DNA of 64,000 nt from an uncultured Bacteroidia bacterium (GTDB lineage: Bacteria; Bacteroidota; Bacteroidia; Bacteroidales; F082), in assembly GCA_902801625.1 (NCBI GenBank), contig CADCJI010000022.1, forward strand, positions 1 through 64,000, read 5' to 3'. Below the pieces are notes generated by a model. The model searched no databases and was not told the DNA's origin. It saw only the letters and a list, made by a program, of their open reading frames with translations. Positions 1 through 7,655 of this stretch are shown piece after piece. Position 1 is the stretch's first letter, and every line of letters begins with the position of its first letter. A program made the translations under genes and the position numbers.

Positions 1-91
<91 letters not shown>

Positions 92-101
92 CTAAACGGA
101 G

Positions 102-136
102 AGCCCGTCAGCATATGCTGGCGGGCTTTACTGTTT
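102..136 (+). terminator. Rho-independent terminator of the rRNA operon
   Basis: AGCCCGTCAGCA and TGCTGGCGGGCT form an almost perfect 12-bp stem (102-127) followed by TTACTGTTT. It sits immediately after the 5S gene. Confidence 0.85.
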
Positions 137-141
137 ACGAG

Positions 142-191
142 CCCCACACGGCAACGTGTGGGGTAAATAGGATGCCGTGTCTTCGACACGG
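142..191. repeat. Two consecutive perfect hairpins
   Basis: CCCCACACG-gcaa-CGTGTGGGG (142-163) and CCGTGTC-ttc-GACACGG (175-191) are perfect small palindromes sharing the ACACGG core. They lie between the rRNA terminator and the porin gene. Their function is unknown. Confidence 0.6.
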
Positions 192-297
192 GCGCTGCCG
201 CACAATTGAGGCTCTTCCCTACCCCTTCCCAACCTTTCCACTATTTAAATCGCTTCATTCCCAAATTTTTACTACTTTTACAGCCAAATTTGGAAGT

Positions 298-2400
298 ATG
301 GGCAGAAGATTGGTATTTGTACTTATTTTGATGATTACCAACCTATTAGGATTTTCACAAAATCCTACGCAAGATAGCATTGCCCCGAAAAAGCCTTCTC
401 CCACCCCACCCCAACCCATCGATTCCACCCTCGTCACTTACAATGCCTATCCCTTCGACAGCATCTTCCTGAACGCCTCCAAAGTCGTCGACACCTTGAC
501 ATTCCATGCGGCTGAATTCGACTATCTGCAACACGGAAACACCATCTACAGCACTTTGAGCAACACAGGAATGGCTCATAAGTCGATGAGATTCAATCAT
601 CTGCATCAGGCTGGATTTGACATGACCCTACCCGCCTTTCCCGCCCTCATGCAGAACGAAAGCAACATGCTATCCTACCAGTCCGTCCTACCCTACTCCG
701 AAATCCGTTACCTGATGACCGTCGGCGACCTGGAACAGCATTTTCATGTAAGGTTCGGCAGACAAGTCACTCCTCGCCTGCTGATATCCTTCGCCTTCGA
801 CACCGACTATGCTCCCGCCACCTTTATCAACAACAAAACCATCAACAATGTTTTTTGGGTCAATGCCAAGTATATCACCCAAAACGAACGCTATGGCGTG
901 GGAGCCTATTGGTATCGCAACAAACTCGAGATGGGCGAAAACGGCGGCATCGTCAACGACGAGAACTACATCTCACATACCGAATCCGACAACTCGGTCA
1001 TCCCTGTCAACCTGAATAATGCCACCAACTTCATCATTTCCAGTGGGATAGGATTCGAACAATATTTCAATCTCCTATCGAAAAAGACGGTGAAGATAAA
1101 GAAAGAGACTTCCTCTATTGAAATTGATTCCGTCCATACCCTTCCCGCAGCCAACGACAGTCTCACGATTGACACTTTGGCATTGGACAGCCTCTCAATT
1201 GACACTTTGTCCTTAGATAGCATCAAAAGCACTGTAACTCAGGAAGTTGTGCAAGAAACAAAGGATAGGAAATTCACTCTTGGAAGGATTTGCCACAGCT
1301 TCAGTTATCTGAACAACAAGTTGTACTATAACGAAACCTCTCCTTCCGCTGCTTTCTATCGGCCTTTCGACACCTTGCTCAACACCACGAAAACAACGGA
1401 TACTACATTGGTCAGAGCCATCAGAAACACGCTGAAATGGAGCAGTTTAGGATACAAGAAGTACAATGATGACATACCTTTCTATGTGTATGCAGGAGTT
1501 AATCACGGATTCTATACAGTGAAGCATTTCGACTATCTTGAGAACGAAACCACACTTTCACGCAACTACAACCAATTGAGCGTCAACGGTGGCATCATCA
1601 TCAACCTGTTCAAATCGACACGCATCACCGGACAAGGCGAGCTCGTTACTTTGGGCTATCAAATCGGCGATTTCGACCTCAAGGGACAATGGAAACAGTT
1701 CTTGGGGACAACGGCCAAAAACTTCGGTTTCGCTACCTTTAATGCGGAAATCAAGCGACAAAGCGCCAACTGGTTTGAGGAAAGCTACACATCGAACCAT
1801 TTCCGCTGGGAGAATGACTTCAATGCTTCCACTTACCTGACTTTCGACTTGAAATACAACTACAAGAGTTATTGCATCGGTCTCAAGCAGACTACGATTT
1901 CCAACCTAATCTATTTCGGAACTGATGCCCGTCCGACCCAGTCTGACGACATGTTCAGCATCCGTGAGGCCTATCTCAGTTTCTACCAAAACCTCTGGCG
2001 ATTTGAGTTTGAAGGCTTTGCCAGCCTGCAAAAGTCGAGCAACGAAGAGGTCATGCACCTCCCCTTGCTGCTAGGACAACTGAGAATCGGGTATTCACAA
2101 CCTGTATTTCACAGAGTGGCCACCCTTCATCCAAGCATTACGGTGCGTTATTTCACCAAATACTACGCCGACGCCTACATGCCTGCTACCCGAACCTTCT
2201 ATCTGCAAAACGAGGTTGAGATTGGCAATTTCCCGTTCATCGACCTTGCCATTTCGCTCAAAGTCAAGAAGGCTCATATCTTTTTTGTCTACAGCAACAT
2301 GTTCCTACTCACAGGCAACTACAATTCATTCATCGCTCCTCACTACCCCATGCGCGACAGCAAGATTTTCATCGGAATCAACTGGAGACTCTTCAATTAA
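298..2400 (+). CDS. Putative outer membrane porin (Bacteroidota Porin_10-like family)
   Basis: The 700-residue protein starts at 298, where a hydrophobic signal peptide (MGRRLVFVLILMITNLLGFS) begins; an in-frame upstream ATG at 115 overlaps the rRNA terminator and is unlikely. A Pro/Ser/Thr-rich linker follows. The rest is dominated by alternating aromatic and polar strands such as FGRQVTPRLLISFAFDTDY and YGVGAYWYRNKLEMG, as expected for an outer-membrane beta barrel, and ends with a strand finishing in Phe-Asn. Length and pattern fit the putative porins common in Bacteroidales. Residues about 330-385 form a low-complexity DSL/IDT insert. The antiporter gene follows after 9 bases, suggesting cotranscription. 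The transported substrate is unknown. Confidence 0.72.
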   Translation: MGRRLVFVLILMITNLLGFSQNPTQDSIAPKKPSPTPPQPIDSTLVTYNAYPFDSIFLNASKVVDTLTFHAAEFDYLQHGNTIYSTLSNTGMAHKSMRFNHLHQAGFDMTLPAFPALMQNESNMLSYQSVLPYSEIRYLMTVGDLEQHFHVRFGRQVTPRLLISFAFDTDYAPATFINNKTINNVFWVNAKYITQNERYGVGAYWYRNKLEMGENGGIVNDENYISHTESDNSVIPVNLNNATNFIISSGIGFEQYFNLLSKKTVKIKKETSSIEIDSVHTLPAANDSLTIDTLALDSLSIDTLSLDSIKSTVTQEVVQETKDRKFTLGRICHSFSYLNNKLYYNETSPSAAFYRPFDTLLNTTKTTDTTLVRAIRNTLKWSSLGYKKYNDDIPFYVYAGVNHGFYTVKHFDYLENETTLSRNYNQLSVNGGIIINLFKSTRITGQGELVTLGYQIGDFDLKGQWKQFLGTTAKNFGFATFNAEIKRQSANWFEESYTSNHFRWENDFNASTYLTFDLKYNYKSYCIGLKQTTISNLIYFGTDARPTQSDDMFSIREAYLSFYQNLWRFEFEGFASLQKSSNEEVMHLPLLLGQLRIGYSQPVFHRVATLHPSITVRYFTKYYADAYMPATRTFYLQNEVEIGNFPFIDLAISLKVKKAHIFFVYSNMFLLTGNYNSFIAPHYPMRDSKIFIGINWRLFN

Positions 2401-2409
2401 ACAGAGACC

Positions 2410-3978
2410 ATGCTTCAAACAGAACTCATACCCACTACCAACACCCTGTCGAGAGTCACTGACACCATCGCTACTGTGTCTGACACCCTCAAGCACCATC
2501 ATGCCGTGGAAAATGTCTTGGAGCAGGTATCGACCAACAGCTCGTCAAGAGAGATTGGGCTGACCATCGCCATCATCGGCCTACTTATCTTTACAGCCCA
2601 CCTTTTCAGCGAAATCTTCAGCCGCAAACGCATCCCCGATGTCTTATTCCTTATTATTATTGGTTTGCTCATCGGTCCCGTATTCCACTGGATTTCGCCA
2701 GAGAGCTTGGGCAATGCGGGCAGTCTGTTTTCAGGCATCACCTTGGTCACCATTTTGTTTGAAAGTGGTACCCAATTGCGATTTGCAGCACTGAAAGACT
2801 CGTTTGGAGGTGCCTTAAAGCTCACAGCATTGAACTTTATCTTCTCTGCAGTTGCTGTCTGGCTGGTAGGATGGCTTGTGTTGAAAATCGACCCTGTGAT
2901 AAGCATGATTTTAGGCTGTGTCCTGGGTGGTACCGCATCAGCGGTTGTCATTCCTATTGTGCGTCAACTGAGGATGTCAGAAAAACCCGCCATCATGCTC
3001 ATCCTTGAAGCGGCCATCGGTAATGTGTTCAGCATCGTTCTGGCCTTGGCCCTGATGCAGGCCATCAAAAGCAAACACTTGGAGTTTGGCGCTATTCTCG
3101 GCAACATCTTTTCCTCCTTTATCCTGGCCACGGTGATGGGACTCATCGGTGCCATCTTTTGGGCCTTGATTCTCGACCAGATCCGCAACATCAAATACTC
3201 CATTCTGACGACACCCGCCTTCGTTTTCATCATCTATGGCATCAACGAGTGGATGGGCTTCAGTGGCGCCATCGCAGCCTTGGCGTTCGGCATAGGCTTG
3301 GCCAATATCGACACCATCTATAATGCCTGGCTCAAGAAATTCATCAAAAAAGTGCCAGTCAACCTGAATGAGACCGAGCGTTCGCTGTTCTCGGAACTCG
3401 TCCTCCTTCTAAAGACTTTCTTCTTCATCTATGTGGGCATATCCATCCAACTGAAGCAATGGCAGCCCATCGTCATCGGATTGGGAATCAGCGTATTGCT
3501 TTTCATCATCCGCATTCCTGCCGTTCGTTTTGCCATTTCGAAAAAGGACAACATTCCTGATAAGGAACTGGCTTTCATGTCGGCACTCAACCCGAAAGGT
3601 CTGACCGCTGCTGTATTGGCCACACAAGCCCTCATCTATATCCCTGATCTTGAGGTCGCCATGTTCATCAGAAACATCGTCTTCTCCGTGATTCTCTTCA
3701 CCATCGTCATCAACTCTATCCTTATCCCGCTCATTGACAGAGAAAGAGGGATCTATCGTTTCTATGGGAGCATGTTGAGTTTCAATCAAAAGATGAAAAA
3801 CATCGTTTCCAAGACCAAGGAAGATGGCGAGAATTGGCACAAAAAGCATTCAAAAGCGCAGGAATTTGTTGACGAGATGTTCCATTCCGAAGTCATCACT
3901 GACATCCTTGAGCAGCAGGACAAACCTGGAGCCGTCAACAACAAAGTTGAATCTAGCAACATGGATGTGGCAGATTAA
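2410..3978 (+). CDS. Cation:proton antiporter (NhaP/CPA family)
   Basis: This 522-residue inner-membrane protein has about twelve hydrophobic segments between residues 50 and 445. CPA-type features are visible: LFESGTQLRF near residue 115, the glycine-rich GGTASAVVIPIVRQL near 175, and ALNPKGLTAAVLATQ near 395. A hydrophilic N-terminal tail of about 50 residues and a charged C-terminal tail of about 80 residues flank the membrane domain. It probably exchanges Na+ or K+ for protons; the ion cannot be read from sequence. It is likely cotranscribed with the porin. Confidence 0.88.
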   Translation: MLQTELIPTTNTLSRVTDTIATVSDTLKHHHAVENVLEQVSTNSSSREIGLTIAIIGLLIFTAHLFSEIFSRKRIPDVLFLIIIGLLIGPVFHWISPESLGNAGSLFSGITLVTILFESGTQLRFAALKDSFGGALKLTALNFIFSAVAVWLVGWLVLKIDPVISMILGCVLGGTASAVVIPIVRQLRMSEKPAIMLILEAAIGNVFSIVLALALMQAIKSKHLEFGAILGNIFSSFILATVMGLIGAIFWALILDQIRNIKYSILTTPAFVFIIYGINEWMGFSGAIAALAFGIGLANIDTIYNAWLKKFIKKVPVNLNETERSLFSELVLLLKTFFFIYVGISIQLKQWQPIVIGLGISVLLFIIRIPAVRFAISKKDNIPDKELAFMSALNPKGLTAAVLATQALIYIPDLEVAMFIRNIVFSVILFTIVINSILIPLIDRERGIYRFYGSMLSFNQKMKNIVSKTKEDGENWHKKHSKAQEFVDEMFHSEVITDILEQQDKPGAVNNKVESSNMDVAD

Positions 3979-3990
3979 ACTATTTATAAT

Positions 3991-4070
3991 GTGTAAAAAT
4001 TACACTTATTAAATAGTTAAAAATCAAATTATTATCTTTATTTACTCCAAACAAAGTGTAATTTTTACAC
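3991..4070. promoter_or_regulatory. Twin palindromic operators upstream of the Nudix regulator
   Basis: GTGTAAAAATTACAC (3991-4005) and GTGTAATTTTTACAC (4056-4070) are the same 15-mer in opposite orientation. Each consists of GTGTAA and TTACAC arms around three A or T bases. They are 65 bp centre to centre, and the second ends ten bases before the -33 box of the next gene. Spaced palindromes like these are typical dimeric repressor sites; the obvious candidate ligand is the NrtR-type protein encoded at 4127. A partial TTTACAC half site recurs at 4118-4124. Confidence 0.72.
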
Positions 4071-4079
4071 AATTACCCA

Positions 4080-4109
4080 TTGCGGGTTGTAGAAATAGTT
4101 GTAATTTTG
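4080..4109 (+). promoter_or_regulatory. Promoter (Bacteroidota -33/-7 type) of the ADP-ribose operon
   Basis: TTG at 4080-4082, a 19-base spacer and TAATTTTG at 4102-4109 match the Bacteroidota primary sigma consensus. The start codon follows 17 bases later, giving a very short leader. Confidence 0.7.
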
Positions 4110-4126
4110 CGTCAAATTTACACAAG

Positions 4127-4933
4127 ATGGAAACGCAAAAGTACACTTACGAATACCCTCATCCCGCCGTGGCCACTGACTGCGTCGTGTTTGGTTTCGA
4201 TGGACGCGAGCTGAAGGTGCTGCTTATTGAGCGCGGCATAGAGCCTTACAAAGGCGCATGGGCTTTCCCGGGAGGATTCCTTCGCATGGACGAGACTGCA
4301 GAGCAATGCGCCCTTCGTGAGTTGAAAGAGGAAACTGGGCTGAGTTTGAACTACCTCAAGCAGTTCAAGACCTTCACTGATGTCAACCGTGACCCACGCG
4401 AAAGGGTGATTTCCATTGCCTTCTATGCCCTGGCTAAGAAGTCGGATGTGCAAGGTGGCGACGATGCAGCCCAAGCCAAATGGTTTGCCCTCAACGAGGT
4501 ACCGCACTTGGCTTTCGACCACGACTACATCCTGCGCAAAGCCATGGAAAAATTGCGTGAAGACATTCATTTTGAGCCTATTGGCTTCGGCCTCTTGGAT
4601 AACGAGTTTACCATGTCGGAACTACAACGGCTATATGAAGCCATCCTCGGTGTACAGTTTGACCGGCGCAACTTCCACAAGAAAATGCTGCAAACGGGCA
4701 TCTTGGAAGAAGTGGACGACAACTCTCCCACTTTCTTTGGTAAAAACAACGAAATGCGAAGCATGAGCATCGACGCGCTTTTTGGAGGAATCGCAGCACC
4801 ATCGCGTACGGCCTACTCCTCATCGCGTGACGACGACAGCCGCTCAACGCGCCGCTGGGGCACCAAGTTCCGCTTCAACAAACAGCGCTACGATGAGTTT
4901 AAAGAAGGCGATAGCTTCCGTCAAGAATTCTAA
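4127..4933 (+). CDS. NrtR-type Nudix domain transcriptional regulator
   Basis: This 268-residue protein has an intact Nudix box at about residues 47-69 (GGFLRMDETAEQ... then RELKEETGL), i.e. G-x5-E-x7-REL-x-EE-x-GL. A second domain (about 160-220) has helix-turn-helix character: FTMSELQRLYEAILG followed by FDRRNFHKKMLQTGILEE. This Nudix plus winged-helix arrangement defines the NrtR family, whose members sense ADP-ribose or other nucleotides and sugars and repress nearby genes. The last 50 residues are Ser/Arg-rich. Twin palindromes upstream suggest autoregulation, and the two downstream genes handle ADP-ribose-type ligands. Because the Nudix box is intact, catalytic ADP-ribose hydrolysis is also possible. 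Confidence 0.85.
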   Translation: METQKYTYEYPHPAVATDCVVFGFDGRELKVLLIERGIEPYKGAWAFPGGFLRMDETAEQCALRELKEETGLSLNYLKQFKTFTDVNRDPRERVISIAFYALAKKSDVQGGDDAAQAKWFALNEVPHLAFDHDYILRKAMEKLREDIHFEPIGFGLLDNEFTMSELQRLYEAILGVQFDRRNFHKKMLQTGILEEVDDNSPTFFGKNNEMRSMSIDALFGGIAAPSRTAYSSSRDDDSRSTRRWGTKFRFNKQRYDEFKEGDSFRQEF

Positions 4934-4936
4934 TCA

Positions 4937-4983
4937 GTTATCAGTTGTTCAGTTATTCAGTTGTTCAGTTGTTCAGTTAGTAG
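4937..4983. repeat. CAGTTGTT/CAGTTATT simple repeat
   Basis: Short near-tandem copies of TTCAGTTGTTCAG and related octamers fill most of the spacer before the VWA gene; they are followed by AATCTTTAAATCTTAAATC, another motif that recurs in intergenic DNA here. Confidence 0.6.
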
Positions 4984-5047
4984 TTAGAAGTTAGAAATGA
5001 GGAATCTTTAAATCTTAAATCTTTAAATCACAATAAAACAATAAGTT

Positions 5048-6145
5048 ATGAAAACAAACAGCACAACCCAAAAGACGCAGATCTATAATCTGATTATCCT
5101 CGACAAGAGCGGCTCAATGAGCAGCATTGCCAAGGCCGCTATTGCTGGCTTCAATGAAACCGTAGGTGGCATCCGTTCAGCACAAGAACGCTTCAAGGAC
5201 ACACAAGAGCATTTCGTCTCGCTGATGATCTTCTGCGACTGCGAGAAAACCATGGTCTACGACATGGTACCCGTTGACAAAGTCAAAGAACTGACCTCCA
5301 GGGAATACCGTCCTTGCTGCTGTACACCACTGTACGACGCCATGGGCATCAGCATCAACGCCTTGCATAAAGCCATCAAGGACAAGGAAGACGCCACCGC
5401 CGTGGTCACCGTCATCACCGACGGACTGGAGAATGCCTCAAAAGAATACTCTGGCCAAGCCATCAAAGCCCTTGTGGAGCGCATGAAGGATGAGGAAGGC
5501 TGGAACTTCGCCTACATCGGCACCAACCAAGATGTGCGAGCCACATCAGCCTCGCTCTCCATCGACAATCACATGGAATTCGCCGACACCGATGCCGGCA
5601 TGCACGAGGCTTGGGAAAAGGAACGCAAGTCGAGAACCATGATGTACAGCAGAATATCAGAAGACTTTGCCACCACCTCCGCTATGCCCAGCATAATGCG
5701 CAAGATGTTCCGCTCACGTTCCAACCGCGAGAACCGCAACTACCGAGACCTAGATGAATTCCGCAACCGCATTACTTCAGACCGTATCAACACGCTCGGC
5801 AGTAACCAAATCTTTGTCTTTGGCAGCAACCTTGCCGGTGCACATGGAGGCGGCGCAGCCCGCATCGCCGTAGAAAAATTCGGTGCCATTATGGGGCGAG
5901 GCGTCGGTCTGCAAGGCCAAAGCTACGCTATCCCCACGATGCAAGGTGGCGTGAACACCATAGCGCCCTATGTCGATGAGTTCATAGCCTTTGCCAAACA
6001 ACACCCCGAACTGACCTTCTTGGTCACCCGTATCGGTTGCGGCATTGCTGGCTTCACTCCCAGAGAAATCGCACCTTTGTTCGCTGGTGCCATCAATGTG
6101 CCCAACATTCATCTGCCGATGGAGTTCTGGAGGGAACTGGTGTAA
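5048..6145 (+). CDS. VWA domain protein with C-terminal macro-like domain
   Basis: The 365-residue protein begins with a von Willebrand A fold (about 12-200). Its metal-ion-dependent adhesion site is visible: DKSGS at residues 17-21, a Thr before PLYDAMG, and VITDGLEN. After a basic linker a second domain (about 250-360) reads FVFGSNLAGAHGGGAARIA, YAIPTM, and VTRIGCGIAGF. This pattern resembles the phage-type macro-like family, which is expected to bind ADP-ribose-like ligands. There is no signal peptide, so it should be cytoplasmic. It lies between a Nudix regulator and an ADP-ribosylglycohydrolase on the same strand, which supports a role in ADP-ribose or NAD-derived nucleotide turnover. 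The second domain is assigned by motif resemblance only. Confidence 0.75.
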   Translation: MKTNSTTQKTQIYNLIILDKSGSMSSIAKAAIAGFNETVGGIRSAQERFKDTQEHFVSLMIFCDCEKTMVYDMVPVDKVKELTSREYRPCCCTPLYDAMGISINALHKAIKDKEDATAVVTVITDGLENASKEYSGQAIKALVERMKDEEGWNFAYIGTNQDVRATSASLSIDNHMEFADTDAGMHEAWEKERKSRTMMYSRISEDFATTSAMPSIMRKMFRSRSNRENRNYRDLDEFRNRITSDRINTLGSNQIFVFGSNLAGAHGGGAARIAVEKFGAIMGRGVGLQGQSYAIPTMQGGVNTIAPYVDEFIAFAKQHPELTFLVTRIGCGIAGFTPREIAPLFAGAINVPNIHLPMEFWRELV

Positions 6146-6240
6146 CTATGGCCTATGGCTGATGACTATGGCTGCTTCAACCAAGGCTGAAAGTCTATCC
6201 CTTCGATGAAGCTACCATAGTCATAGGCCATCAGCCATAG
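6146..6240. repeat. TATGGC-type imperfect inverted repeat
   Basis: CTATGGCTGATG (6153-6164) pairs with CATCAGCCATAG (6229-6240), and GCTTC (6174-6178) with GAAGC (6208-6212); the element folds into a long imperfect hairpin. Related palindromes occur at 15749-15801, 33163-33238 and 47505-47544, each just downstream of a gene. The spacer continues with several AACAATTAAAC copies (6247-6290). Confidence 0.7.
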
Positions 6241-6298
6241 TAAAAACAACAATTAAACAATTAAACAATTAAACAATTAACAGTTAAACATCAAAAAC

Positions 6299-7129
6299 AT
6301 GCTAGGAGCAATAATAGGAGATACCGTTGGATCGGTATATGAATTCCACAATATAAAGACCACAAATTTCCCGCTGTTCGATCCGCGATGCAACTACACC
6401 GACGACAGCGTGATGACCATGGCCGTAGCCGACTGGCTTTTGACCGACCCACAACATGGCATGGATACCTTGGAAGCCTCATTTCTGAACTTCGCCAAGA
6501 AATATCCTTGCCCAATGGGCGGCTATGGACCTGGATTCTACCGTTGGCTATTCGAGCCAGAGACCTTTGAAGAGGGACAACGCCATCCCTACAACTCTTT
6601 CGGCAACGGTGCCGCCATGCGTTGCAGCGCGAACGGTTGGATGTTCGACACCTTGGAAGAAACGGAGCGTGTGGCTGGGCTTTCTGCTGCTATCACCCAC
6701 AACCATCCCGAAGGCATCAAGGGAGCTCAGTCGACAGCGGCAGCCATCTTTATGGCACGCAACGGCAAGAGCAAAGATGAGATAAAAGAATATATCTCAA
6801 CGAAATACGGCTACAACCTCAATCGCACCTGCGATGAAATCCGTGCTGTGTACGACTGGGATTCCTCCTGCCAAGGCACGGTACCCGAAGCCATGGTGGC
6901 CTTCTTGGACAGCACTGACTTTGAGTCAGCCATCAGGTTGGCGGTGTCCTTAGGTGGCGACAGCGACACCCTCGCCTGCATCACCGGAGGCATAGCCGAA
7001 GCTTTCTACAAAACGATTCCTGAAAGCATAGCTTTGAAGATTTGGGAACTCATTCCCGAGGATTTCAAAGCCATCTTCAGAGCCATGGAAGCTCAGACAA
7101 GCTATCGTCTGCCTAGCAGTTTGAAATAA
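6299..7129 (+). CDS. ADP-ribosylglycohydrolase family protein
   Basis: This 276-residue protein spans a whole ADP-ribosylglycohydrolase (DraG/ARH-like) domain. Metal-ligand motifs are intact: GAIIGDTVGSVYE at the N terminus, YTDDSVMTMA near residue 37, and the C-terminal LGGDSDTLACITGG near 217. ITHNHPEGIKGAQ near 138 is also typical. Members remove ADP-ribose from proteins or split related nucleosides. It closes the operon that starts with the NrtR-type gene; a terminator follows at 7158. The substrate is unknown, but the combination with macro-like and Nudix domains suggests a complete route for releasing and breaking down ADP-ribose. Confidence 0.9.
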   Translation: MLGAIIGDTVGSVYEFHNIKTTNFPLFDPRCNYTDDSVMTMAVADWLLTDPQHGMDTLEASFLNFAKKYPCPMGGYGPGFYRWLFEPETFEEGQRHPYNSFGNGAAMRCSANGWMFDTLEETERVAGLSAAITHNHPEGIKGAQSTAAAIFMARNGKSKDEIKEYISTKYGYNLNRTCDEIRAVYDWDSSCQGTVPEAMVAFLDSTDFESAIRLAVSLGGDSDTLACITGGIAEAFYKTIPESIALKIWELIPEDFKAIFRAMEAQTSYRLPSSLK

Positions 7130-7157
7130 CAAAAGTAATATAACGATTATGAGCAAG

Positions 7158-7190
7158 GCAGGAGCGTGGGGAAGCGCTCCTGTCTTTTTT
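7158..7190 (+). terminator. Rho-independent terminator of the ADP-ribose operon
   Basis: GCAGGAGCG (7158-7166) pairs with CGCTCCTGT (7175-7183), followed by CTTTTTT. Confidence 0.85.
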
Positions 7191-7213
7191 ACTTATTATT
7201 CCAACAAAAGCAT

Positions 7214-7221
7214 TACTTTTG
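7214..7221 (+). promoter_or_regulatory. -7 box of aroQ
   Basis: TACTTTTG matches TAnnTTTG and lies 17 bases before the aroQ start codon. No clear -33 box was seen. Confidence 0.5.
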
Positions 7222-7238
7222 CGGCATAAAAACACACA

Positions 7239-7655
7239 ATGATGAAAATCCTGATCCTCAACGGCCCCAACCTCAACCTCTTGGGCAAGCGTGAACCCGA
7301 CATTTACGGAAACATTTCCTTCGAAGTCTATTTGCCTCAACTCCGCAATCGTTTTCCGCAACACGAACTCACCTACTTCCAGTCGAACCACGAAGGGGCA
7401 TTGATCGACAAGCTGCAAGAGGCCGACGGACAATTTGATGCTGTGGTAATGAACCCTGGGGCCTATGCCCATACCTCCATCGCCATCGCAGATTGCATCC
7501 GAGCCATCAGCATCCCTGTCATTGAGGTGCATATTTCCGACATTTCGAAAAGGGAGCCTTACCGCAGACATTCCTTTACGGCTGAGGCTTGCGTGAAATG
7601 CATCTCGGGATTGGGATTGGAAGGCTATGCGAAGGCTATCGAAGCTTTAGGATAA
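7239..7655 (+). CDS. aroQ: Type II 3-dehydroquinate dehydratase
   Basis: It dehydrates 3-dehydroquinate to 3-dehydroshikimate in aromatic amino acid synthesis. The 138-residue length is close to the family norm. Conserved segments are all present: ILNGPNLNLLGKREP at the N terminus, FQSNHEGALID near residue 50, VMNPGAYAHTS near 70 and IEVHISDISKREPYRRHS near 98, which carry the catalytic Tyr/His/Arg set. Two ATG codons are adjacent (7239 and 7242); either could be used. It is monocistronic, and its end overlaps the convergent glycosyltransferase gene by 9 bp. Confidence 0.95.
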   Translation: MMKILILNGPNLNLLGKREPDIYGNISFEVYLPQLRNRFPQHELTYFQSNHEGALIDKLQEADGQFDAVVMNPGAYAHTSIAIADCIRAISIPVIEVHISDISKREPYRRHSFTAEACVKCISGLGLEGYAKAIEALG

